The translations under genes were made by a program, and so were the position numbers. From the NCBI GenBank assembly GCA_937923585.1, contig CALDSM010000340.1:1-11340 (forward strand): a stretch of DNA of 11,340 nt. Reading direction: 5' to 3'. Shown piece by piece: positions 1-5,962 of the stretch. The notes beneath the pieces were generated by a model. It did no database searches. It was not told the DNA's origin and saw only the letters and a program-made list of their open reading frames with translations. Source of the stretch: an uncultured bacterium. GTDB lineage: Bacteria; Hydrogenedentota; Hydrogenedentia; Hydrogenedentales; CAITNO01. Each line of letters opens with the position of its first letter. Position 1 is the first letter of the stretch.

Positions 1-24
1 CCCCTGGCTAAGCCCTTCCTCCCA

Positions 25-68
25 CCTACAGCGTTGGTCGCCATCCATTGTCCACAATTCGCTGTAGG
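25..68. repeat. Inverted repeat, 9-bp arms
   Basis: CCTACAGCG at 25-33 is an exact reverse complement of CGCTGTAGG at 60-68, with a 26-base spacer. It could be a stem-loop at the end of a transcript entering from the left, or a short palindromic element. No run of T follows, so I do not call it an intrinsic terminator. Confidence 0.45.
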
Positions 69-393
69 CTTTCATCTTTGCAGCCGCCCGGCAACTGACG
101 CAGCGCCAGTGACCTGCCGTGGCCCGAAACATGGGCAGGATAGCCACGCTACATTAACGACAGGATTTGTGTGCGGACTGAGCATTAGTGGCATTTGGGG
201 GACTGCTCCCGAGTAAGTCCGGCCGAAGAGAAGCCGGATTGCTGGGGCTACTCCGTAATCAATTACCGGGCCCCGTCTGGCAGCAGGGCAAGTGCGAAAA
301 TGCTCAACGTCTTACAACATTGCTCATTTTCCGCCTGCCACTTTTTTGCCCGCCGGGGTATAGACTACAGAAACCAAGGCACCCCCCGTCGGC

Positions 394-429
394 TTGACAT
401 CGTCGGCGTGATCGGCCCAATATATTGGG
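394..429 (+). promoter_or_regulatory. Possible promoter with overlapping palindrome for exbB operon
   Basis: TTGACA at 394-399 matches the sigma-70 -35 consensus exactly. About 18 bases downstream the AT-rich stretch CAATAT (418-423) is a weak -10 candidate; TATATT at 421-426 fits the consensus differently but is too far away (21 bases). The same place carries a perfect 14-bp palindrome, CCCAATATATTGGG at 416-429, which could be an operator. It lies about 75 bases before the exbB start. A promoter in this stretch is plausible because the DNA is otherwise GC-rich, but the spacing is not ideal. Confidence 0.35.
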
Positions 430-503
430 GTTGCCGTGTATTCAGCACCAGATGCAGGGGTTTCCCTGCGGATTCTCATAAATCAACTGCGGACACACAT
501 TCC

Positions 504-1202
504 ATGCAAATGATTCTATTCGCCATCAAGAATGACTGGGCCGTGCTGCTGCCCATCCTGGCATGCTCGCTGCTCACAGTCGCGGTGTTTATCGAGCGGT
601 GGTGGTTTTACCGCTCCAACCGGCGCGACATCGTCGAGGTCATCCAGGTGCTGCAAAATGAACTGCACCGGGGCAATCTCGGCGGGGCGGCGCGAAACTG
701 CACGGAGGTGGGCGGCCTGCTGGGCGAGGTGGCCCAGATGGGCGTGCGCACGCTGGCGGAGCAGAAGGGCGACTTTGAGCGCCAGTTTGACATCACGGCC
801 AACCTGGCCACGCGGCGGCTGGAGCGGGGACTGCCCGTGCTGGGCACCATCGCCACGGTGTCGCCGTACCTGGGCCTCTTTGGCACGGTCATCCGCATCC
901 TGCTAACCTTTGGCGAGATGGCGCAGGCGGGCGGCGGCGCGGCGGGCGGCGCGCCGCAGATCATGGCGGGCATCGGTTCGGCGCTGATCGCCACGGCGTT
1001 CGGTTTGGGCGTGGCCATCACGGCGGTGGCGATGAACAACTACTTCCACACGGTCGTGTCCCGCTGGGAGGAGGACTTCCAGCTGCTGAAACTGCTGTTC
1101 CTCTCGCAGGCCGACCGCCGGACCGCCACGGCCCCGCAGCCGGGTTCCGCCGCTCAGGCACCCCAGCAGCCCATGCGGCCGCGGCAGAATTCCGAAATCT
1201 AA
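504..1202 (+). CDS. exbB: MotA/TolQ/ExbB-family proton channel protein
   Basis: This 232-residue inner-membrane protein is the channel subunit of a TolQR/ExbBD-type motor, which uses the proton gradient to energise an outer-membrane or periplasmic process. Three membrane segments fit the family: about residues 12-30, a second at 110-136 containing SPYLGLFGTV, and a third at 151-181 containing GSALIATAFGL. The cytoplasmic loop between the first two, and the basic, proline-rich tail, also fit. The frame is open upstream to 195, but homology-like sequence starts at ATG 504; another ATG is at 510. No clear Shine-Dalgarno precedes either. The first exbD gene follows after 9 bases. Oddly, where E. 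coli ExbB has GIAEAL with a conserved glutamate in the third segment, this protein has GIGSAL (Ser159), and the usual AIPA is AITA. The family assignment is secure; whether the partner is Tol-like or TonB-like is not. Confidence 0.9.
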   Translation: MQMILFAIKNDWAVLLPILACSLLTVAVFIERWWFYRSNRRDIVEVIQVLQNELHRGNLGGAARNCTEVGGLLGEVAQMGVRTLAEQKGDFERQFDITANLATRRLERGLPVLGTIATVSPYLGLFGTVIRILLTFGEMAQAGGGAAGGAPQIMAGIGSALIATAFGLGVAITAVAMNNYFHTVVSRWEEDFQLLKLLFLSQADRRTATAPQPGSAAQAPQQPMRPRQNSEI

Positions 1203-1211
1203 GGCGGAACG

Positions 1212-1682
1212 ATGCAGGTTTCCGGCGGAAAAAAGGGCAAGAAGTTCGTGGACGAGATTAACATCACGCCCCTCACGGACGTGTTTCTCGTGCTGCTTAT
1301 TATCATGATGGTCGTGGCGCCCATGCTGAAGACGATCAAGACAGACATCCATCCGCCGGACGTGAAGGGCGCAAACCCGCTGACCAAGGTGAAACTGCTG
1401 GTGGAAATCACCAAGGAGGGGCTCTACTTCGTTGACAGCGAACCGGTGCAGACCTTCCGGCTCGCTGAAACGCTGCAGGCCAAGTCCAACGTGCCTGATG
1501 TGGAAAAGTCTCTCGTAATCCGTGCGGACGCGCTGACCAAGACCCGCTCGGTCATGAACGTGATGACGGCCGCCGGCAAGGCCGGATTCAAGCAGACCAC
1601 CATCGCCATTGAAGCCCTGCCGGAGGCCCGCGTGGCCGAGCTGGAAAAGGTCGAGGTGACCGGGGAGGGCACCCCGCAATGA
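1212..1682 (+). CDS. exbD: ExbD/TolR-family biopolymer transport protein (first copy)
   Basis: This 156-residue protein is the ExbD/TolR partner of the preceding channel: a short cytoplasmic N-terminus, one membrane helix and a periplasmic domain. The family signature INITPLTDVFLVLLIIMM is at residues 16-33. Asp23 corresponds to the membrane aspartate that family members use for proton translocation. The periplasmic part (about 40-156) is mixed alpha/beta and ends in an acidic stretch. The ATG at 1212 is preceded by a purine-rich AAGGCGGA a few bases upstream. The stop overlaps the start of the second exbD in ATGA, which implies translational coupling. The strong signature makes the call confident; the transported or energised partner is not in the window. 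Confidence 0.93.
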   Translation: MQVSGGKKGKKFVDEINITPLTDVFLVLLIIMMVVAPMLKTIKTDIHPPDVKGANPLTKVKLLVEITKEGLYFVDSEPVQTFRLAETLQAKSNVPDVEKSLVIRADALTKTRSVMNVMTAAGKAGFKQTTIAIEALPEARVAELEKVEVTGEGTPQ

Positions 1683-2158
1683 AGTCCTCGCGCAGCGGAC
1701 AACTCGAAGAAATCAACATCACGCCCCTGACGGACGTGTTCCTCGTGCTGCTCATCATCATGATGCTTGTTGCGCCGCTCATCGATCTCAAGGGGCTCGA
1801 CATGGCCGTGCTCGACCTGGGGCCGTCGGTGAAGACTGAAGAGGCGAAACAGCTTCTGGTCGAGGTCATGAAGAACGGCGAATACCGCGTGGACGGCAAA
1901 GTCGTGGACAAGGACAGTCTGTCCAGCACCGTGAAGGAGCAGTCCGCCGAGAAGCCGGACGGCGTGGTCATTGACGCGGACCCCGACGCCACCCACCAGG
2001 CCACCACCTTCGCGCTGGCCGCCGTTAACATGGCGGGCATAAAGAACATCGGCATGACCGAGATGTCCGTGGAGGAGTCGGGCGACGAGAGCGCCGCGGC
2101 CAGTAGCGCGCCGGAAGAGAAGAAACCGGCAGCCAAGAAGGCCAAGTCGAAGAGGTGA
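1679..2158 (+). CDS. exbD: ExbD/TolR-family biopolymer transport protein (second copy)
   Basis: This second ExbD/TolR protein (159 residues) starts inside the stop of the first, in ATGA, with a GGGGAGGG ribosome site about 6 bases before the ATG. The signature INITPLTDVFLVLLIIMM is at residues 12-29 with the membrane aspartate at 19. The first copy shares this 18-residue helix motif exactly, but the periplasmic domains differ clearly, so this is an old duplication and not a recent one. The C-terminus is rich in Ala, Glu and Lys and ends in a basic run (KKAKSKR). Two distinct ExbDs beside one ExbB suggest a mixed motor or alternative subunits. A palindromic repeat begins about 30 bases after the stop. 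Confidence 0.93.
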   Translation: MKSSRSGQLEEINITPLTDVFLVLLIIMMLVAPLIDLKGLDMAVLDLGPSVKTEEAKQLLVEVMKNGEYRVDGKVVDKDSLSSTVKEQSAEKPDGVVIDADPDATHQATTFALAAVNMAGIKNIGMTEMSVEESGDESAAASSAPEEKKPAAKKAKSKR

Positions 2159-2179
2159 GAATTGTTCGCCGGCCAACAT

Positions 2180-2208
2180 CCCCCTAAATCCCCCTTCAAA
2201 GGGGGACT
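2180..2208. repeat. C-tract/G-tract palindrome after exbD
   Basis: CCCCCTT (2190-2196) pairs with AAGGGGG (2199-2205) across a 2-base turn; a shorter run of C precedes it. From memory, very similar CCCCCTT...AAGGGGG elements are dispersed in many bacterial genomes, often read by mistake as peptides like SPPLKGDLGG. It lies just after the exbD stop and could protect or end the transcript, but no T-run follows (GGGGGACTAT), so it is not a classic intrinsic terminator. Confidence 0.55.
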
Positions 2209-2233
2209 ATGAGGCGCCACACAGCGCCGTTTC

Positions 2234-2495
2234 CTCGTTCCGAAGTGAACTTCCCCTCGTTCCCCTCGTTCCCAAGTTCCCCCTCGTTCCCAAGTTGAAC
2301 TTGGGAATGTCCCTGTCTTCGACAGCTGTGCTTCGCAGCTGCCTTATGGGCGACGGCCCCCGCGAAATGATATTCTTGTTTGATGAGCAACGGCTTCCGT
2401 CGGAGAAGAGCGAAGTTCGACTTCGCAGACACGCGAATTCCCAAGTTCAACTTGGGAACGAGAGAAGAGAAATGCCGCCTGGGAACGAGGGGAAG
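2234..2495. repeat. Nested inverted palindromes, REPIN-like patch
   Basis: Two exact 26-base copies of one sequence lie in inverted orientation at 2283-2308 and 2437-2462, 128 bases apart. Each copy contains a palindrome with 10-bp arms, TTCCCAAGTT and AACTTGGGAA, around one base. Outside them, CTTCCCCTCGTTCCC at 2250-2264 is the exact reverse complement of 2481-2495, so the inverted pairs are nested. CTCGTTCC also recurs at 2234, 2256, 2265 and 2283. The spacer holds smaller hairpins: AGCTG/CAGCT at 2324-2340 and GCGAAGT/ACTTCGC at 2410-2426. Two REP palindromes in inverted orientation are the definition of a REPIN, a non-autonomous element moved by RAYT transposases; none is in the window. 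The right half lies inside the open reading frame of the hydrolase gene. Confidence 0.75.
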
Positions 2496-5400
2496 GCGTA
2501 GACGCGGCATCCTGCCGCGTTCTTACTGCGCCCGCATCTGGATCAACGCCGAAAGAGGCTGGAAGCCTCTTCTACGTTTTGCACTCTTCGCATTGGCGGC
2601 AGGCTTTCATCTCAACGCCTTAGCCGATGTCGTGCCCGCCTCTCCCGACAAAGCTCCGGCGGCAATCTCCCTGTACAACCCCACCCAATGGGACGGCGCA
2701 CTGCCGGTGGAAATTCCAACAGGCCGCATTGCCTCTCCCGGCCTGATCGACTGGAAGAAGGTTCATCTTCAGTCGGACGGCGAGATTATTCCATTCGCGA
2801 TCCGGGAAGGCCGTGCGCATTGGAGAGCCACACTGGAAGCGCCCCTGAAGGGGGTGCTCGCGGAGGACCTTCTCGTCTTCTCCTGCGCCATCCCGCCGGG
2901 CGCATGGCTTCGTATCGAGGTTCGGCAGGGAGCCGCCGAATCTCCAACTGCACTGACCAAAGACGAGAAACGGATACTCGTTTCCTATCCGTCGGCAAAC
3001 GCCGCGTTCGATTCCTCCACCGGCGCACTGCTGGAGTTCACCGCCCGCGGCGAGTCGCTGCTGAAAGCCCCCTTCCTGCCGGTCATGCACCGTCTTGGCG
3101 AAAAGGGCTATGACTTTTCGGGCGAATTTGCCTCGGGCTACCAGACGCCCGCCATCGAAATGGACCTTGGCGATGCCCTCCCCGGTTCGGCCCGACTGCT
3201 GTCTTCGTCGTCCAACGCCGCCATGACGGAACTTCATTTCCTGCTGGAACCGTCGGCGGGTCCGGCACTCGCGCTGACCTACCGCCTGCATGCCTCCGGT
3301 GTATTGGAGATTGCGTTGGACGAGCGCCCGTGGACCGGCACCAGTCCCTGGCTGAACCATGCGGTTCAGGCGCCGCTTGCATGGGAAGACGCCGGAGAAC
3401 CGCTCCCCTATCTGGAAAGCCGCATGCCCTTCTACGGCTTCAAGGAGTATGAGGCATCAACCAGGGAGGTGGCGCGCATTCATCGCGGCAACGCGGTGAA
3501 CACGCTGGAACTGGAAGACCAGGCACTGAACGGCCGCCATTTCTATCGCAGGCTCGCCGCTGTGCCCGCGGAAAACGCCGCGCGGATGAAGGATCTGGCG
3601 GAGGCCATGGACGAAGGGTTCGTCATCGAGGTCACCCCTGTCTGCGCAACCGTCGAGCAGGGGTCGGTCAGAATGGTCTCCGCGGATGCGTCCAATGCCG
3701 CGGCGGTGAAGATGGTGGCGGAAGCGCTGAAGTCCGCCGGGGTGGACCTGTCCGAAGCATCTGACGCGCCCCCCTCTTTTGCCGTGGAATTTGTAGCAGC
3801 AGCGGAAGACGGCCTCCACAATGCATTCGGCGACGGGTTTGCGATAACACCTACCGACAAGAACGGCGCCGTGGTGCATGCGCACACTCGGCTGGGCGCG
3901 TACAATGCGGCACAGGCCGTCGCGCGCCATCTGCGACGGTTCGGCAAGGAAGGCGGGATTCCACTCATCGCGCGCACGCCGGTGGTGCAATTACGGGCGG
4001 GCGGATTCGGCGGCGGCAATGTGGAGGTGGACTTCCCCTACGGCACGGAGGACGAATGGCACCGCGCCTTTGACGGCCTGCTCGACTCGGGCATGAACGT
4101 GTTCGGCTGTCTGGGCATGTGGGGCAACTGGAAAATGCCCGTCGCATACAAGTACATGCCCGAGCTGCGGTCGGAAGCGCCGGACGCCTATGACGAGTCG
4201 TCAGGCGCGAAGTTCACCGAACTCGACCAGCACCGGGAACACGGGCTTCGGCTCATGGAGTACCTGCACGACCGGGGCGCGCAGGTGTGGCTGTGGATTC
4301 CCATTGGGTGCGTGCCCACGACCTATGCCAAGGCGCACCCCGAGGCCATGGCACCCGGCAGCGACAAGGTCCCCTGCCCCACCCATCCCGAGTACGCGCG
4401 CTATATCGAGGCGTTCTTCAAGGAACTGCTCGAAACCTATCCCATAGACGGCCTGTTCCTCATCCGCGACGACAACGGCGGCAAATGCGCCTGTGACCGC
4501 TGTAAAGAGTACTACGCCAAAACGCGAACGAAGAATCCGATATGGGAGCAGTACCTGACCATCTACGATCTGCTGCGGAACCGCGGATTCAAGGGCGGCA
4601 TGGCGGTCTATCCCTACAACGACATGTACAAGCCCGAACTGGACCCGCTGCTGCCGGAAGACCTGTACGTGGTGGGCCATGGCAGCGGCGCGGCGGTGCT
4701 TGCGCGCAACTACAACCGCGCTGCGCCCATGGGCGACACCTGGCTGGACAACCTCTACGCCAATTTCCGCGTGGCACCTTCGCCGCGGATGAAGCGCCTG
4801 CTCTGCGACCGCCCCAGTTTCTGGATTGGCGGTGCCTACTGCGGCACCGAACTGCCCTGGGAATCGGTCGGTTACTTCGGGTGGGAGCCCACCGCAACGC
4901 CAAACTCGCTGCGCTATGCGTGGGGCATGCGCGAGTTCGGTGCGACGGGCGCGCTGCCGTTCGTGCAGACGAACCGCGCCTGCGAGCGTCTCTGGGACAT
5001 CAACGCGCTGCCCATGCTGCCGGGCAACTGGATGAAGCTGTCGCCTGAACAGCGGCAGGAGGTGATGAAAGACGGCACTAATGCAGTGGAACAGTTCCGC
5101 GCGCGGCTCGCCGATCTGAAGCAGGTGACGGTTCCGGAAGACCATGCGCGATGGTACGGCCACGTAGACCTGTTTGCGTCCTACATCGAGTACCACCTGC
5201 ACCGGCTGGACAAATTCGCGGCAATCTATGAACGGGTCTGTGCGAACCGGGGTGCACTGGACAAGCCCGAAGGACTGCCCAAAGAGGTGCGCGACGTCAT
5301 CCTGGCCGATTACGCCGAAATGTACGTTTGGGCGGCCAAGTACGATGCGGTCATGCAGAAAGCGCCCGGCGACATGCTGGCCGCCTCCAAGTGGATGGTC

Positions 5401-5799
5401 AAGCCGTACCGCGAGTTCATGGCCGGGTACGATCAGTGGCTGGACAACCAATTGGACCCGCATCAATTCGTCGGTACGGCACAGGTGGAGACGTTGCCTG
5501 CATTGAAGTGCAGCGAGCCCTTCACGCTGCGAATCGAACTGCACAACAAGGGTGTGTGCCCCTGGGTGGCCGAGGCAGGACACCGCATGGAATTCTCCGC
5601 CGCCGCGTCAGAAGTCGGGCTTGCGGAGCAATGGGACTTCACGGGAGAACCCGTCGCACCCGGTGACCGGCGCATGCTGGAATTCAAAGGCGTTGCCCCC
5701 AAAGATGCAGGCACGGGTGAGGTGTCATTTGCGTTCGTGTCGCCCTATCGCGTGCCGGAGCAGTTCATCAAGGGCAGCGTGAAACTGGAGTGGAAATAG
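2383..5799 (+). CDS. Large secreted glycosidase-like protein (GH20/GH67-type fold, DUF4838-like)
   Basis: About 1138 residues from ATG 2383; an in-frame TGA at 2368-2370 sets the limit. A likely signal peptide, basic then hydrophobic (KPLLRFALFALAAGF), ends in ALA before Asp82, so the protein is probably periplasmic or secreted. After it come a beta-rich N-terminal part (to about 410), a GH20/GH67-type accessory domain (about 420-535, with RLGAYNAAQAVARHL), a probable TIM-barrel catalytic domain (about 535-870), a helical part, and a C-terminal beta-sandwich (about 1035-1138). FLIRDDNGG followed by a CxCxxC (Cys702, 704, 707) recalls DUF4838 proteins of this clan. Catalytic residues and substrate cannot be assigned. 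The true start is uncertain: there is no ribosome site at ATG 2383, residues before about 65 are encoded by repeat DNA, and other in-frame candidates are TTG 2452 and CTG 2512. The gene is flanked by direct copies of a 78-bp repeat. Confidence 0.72.
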   Translation: MSNGFRRRRAKFDFADTRIPKFNLGTREEKCRLGTRGRRRRGILPRSYCARIWINAERGWKPLLRFALFALAAGFHLNALADVVPASPDKAPAAISLYNPTQWDGALPVEIPTGRIASPGLIDWKKVHLQSDGEIIPFAIREGRAHWRATLEAPLKGVLAEDLLVFSCAIPPGAWLRIEVRQGAAESPTALTKDEKRILVSYPSANAAFDSSTGALLEFTARGESLLKAPFLPVMHRLGEKGYDFSGEFASGYQTPAIEMDLGDALPGSARLLSSSSNAAMTELHFLLEPSAGPALALTYRLHASGVLEIALDERPWTGTSPWLNHAVQAPLAWEDAGEPLPYLESRMPFYGFKEYEASTREVARIHRGNAVNTLELEDQALNGRHFYRRLAAVPAENAARMKDLAEAMDEGFVIEVTPVCATVEQGSVRMVSADASNAAAVKMVAEALKSAGVDLSEASDAPPSFAVEFVAAAEDGLHNAFGDGFAITPTDKNGAVVHAHTRLGAYNAAQAVARHLRRFGKEGGIPLIARTPVVQLRAGGFGGGNVEVDFPYGTEDEWHRAFDGLLDSGMNVFGCLGMWGNWKMPVAYKYMPELRSEAPDAYDESSGAKFTELDQHREHGLRLMEYLHDRGAQVWLWIPIGCVPTTYAKAHPEAMAPGSDKVPCPTHPEYARYIEAFFKELLETYPIDGLFLIRDDNGGKCACDRCKEYYAKTRTKNPIWEQYLTIYDLLRNRGFKGGMAVYPYNDMYKPELDPLLPEDLYVVGHGSGAAVLARNYNRAAPMGDTWLDNLYANFRVAPSPRMKRLLCDRPSFWIGGAYCGTELPWESVGYFGWEPTATPNSLRYAWGMREFGATGALPFVQTNRACERLWDINALPMLPGNWMKLSPEQRQEVMKDGTNAVEQFRARLADLKQVTVPEDHARWYGHVDLFASYIEYHLHRLDKFAAIYERVCANRGALDKPEGLPKEVRDVILADYAEMYVWAAKYDAVMQKAPGDMLAASKWMVKPYREFMAGYDQWLDNQLDPHQFVGTAQVETLPALKCSEPFTLRIELHNKGVCPWVAEAGHRMEFSAAASEVGLAEQWDFTGEPVAPGDRRMLEFKGVAPKDAGTGEVSFAFVSPYRVPEQFIKGSVKLEWK
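2498..2575 (+). repeat. 78-bp double-hairpin repeat, copy 1
   Basis: This element starts GTAGA and ends TCTAC, a 5-bp terminal inverted repeat. It holds two hairpins, each with 8-bp arms and a 3-base loop: ACGCGGCA/TGCCGCGT (2502-2509, 2513-2520) and AAGAGGCT/AGCCTCTT (2553-2560, 2564-2571). It matches copy 2 at 5885-5962 over its whole length with 10 mismatches, all in the linker between the hairpins; the first 27 and last 25 bases are identical. Its length is a multiple of three. Here it is read through in the hydrolase frame, giving peptides like RRGILPRS and ERGWKPLL just before the signal-peptide core. Confidence 0.9.
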
Positions 5800-5828
5800 G
5801 ACGCGGAACTCGGCTTCGGTATGCATGT

Positions 5829-5875
5829 CGACAATCCGCGCCAGGTGGCGAAGGACCGACTCCGCAGTATTGTCG
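5829..5875. repeat. Inverted repeat downstream of the hydrolase gene
   Basis: CGACAAT at 5829-5835 is the exact reverse complement of ATTGTCG at 5869-5875, with a smaller internal hairpin CGCC/GGCG (5838-5841 and 5846-5849). It lies 30 bases after the hydrolase stop. It may be a transcript-end structure or one unit of another palindromic family. No T-run follows. Confidence 0.4.
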
Positions 5876-5884
5876 GCTGTTTAG

Positions 5885-5962
5885 GTAGACGCGGCATCCT
5901 GCCGCGTTCTTCTTGCGGCCATATCCGGGTCAAACCGGAAAGAGGCTGGAAGCCTCTTCTAC
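5885..5962 (+). repeat. 78-bp double-hairpin repeat, copy 2
   Basis: This is the second copy of the element at 2498-2575, in the same orientation and of identical length, 68/78 identical. Hairpin arms are 5889-5896 with 5900-5907 and 5940-5947 with 5951-5958. It fills much of the gap between the convergent hydrolase and yacP genes. Its last bases (TCTAC on the + strand, GTAGA on the - strand) contain the TAG stop of yacP at 5959-5961. The pattern of identical hairpins and a diverged linker suggests that the structure, not the linker, is conserved. Confidence 0.9.
5889..5914 (+). terminator. Possible intrinsic terminator within repeat copy 2
   Basis: The hairpin ACGCGGCA-TCC-TGCCGCGT is followed directly by TCTTCTT (5908-5914). 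It lies 90 bases after the hydrolase stop, where a + strand terminator is expected between convergent genes. The tail is mixed C and T, so termination may be partial. In copy 1 the same hairpin is followed by TCTTAC, a poorer tail, which suits its place inside a reading frame. Confidence 0.4.

Larger units (their letters stand above)
1..503. other. Non-coding region upstream of exbB
   Basis: I find no convincing gene here. Short open frames exist on the + strand but show no recognisable family, no good ribosome site, and look like random GC-rich reading. One frame is open from about 195 straight into exbB, but the family-like sequence begins only at the ATG at 504. The stretch holds several short inverted repeats: 25-33 with 60-68, TCCGGC 218-223 with GCCGGA 233-238, and two mutually exclusive pairings around 113-148 (CCTGCC with GGCAGG, or CGTGGC with GCCACG). 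A promoter-like area lies near 394-429. It probably contains the leader of the exbB operon, perhaps with degenerate repeat elements. The left end is cut by the window. Confidence 0.6.

Noticed and set aside
66..77. 12-base match AGGCTTTCATCT at 66-77 and 2601-2612
   Set aside because: It is short, the flanks differ, and one copy lies in the signal-peptide coding sequence; likely chance or a remnant too weak to claim.
113..148. Alternative hairpins before exbB as a riboswitch
   Set aside because: The two pairings exclude each other, but no known riboswitch core is recognisable and the site is over 350 bases from the gene.
195..503. Upstream in-frame extension of exbB
   Set aside because: Family-like sequence and the first membrane helix begin just after ATG 504; the extension is Arg/Gly/Pro-rich and contains the putative promoter.
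2234..2291. Recurring CTCGTTCC as a CRISPR-like array
   Set aside because: Units are 8-9 bases with irregular spacing of 9-22 bases and no spacers; this is palindrome debris, not CRISPR.
4201..5583. Long - strand open frame (460 codons) opposite the hydrolase
   Set aside because: It is antisense to a frame with clear domain structure, has no recognisable family and reflects GC-rich third positions.
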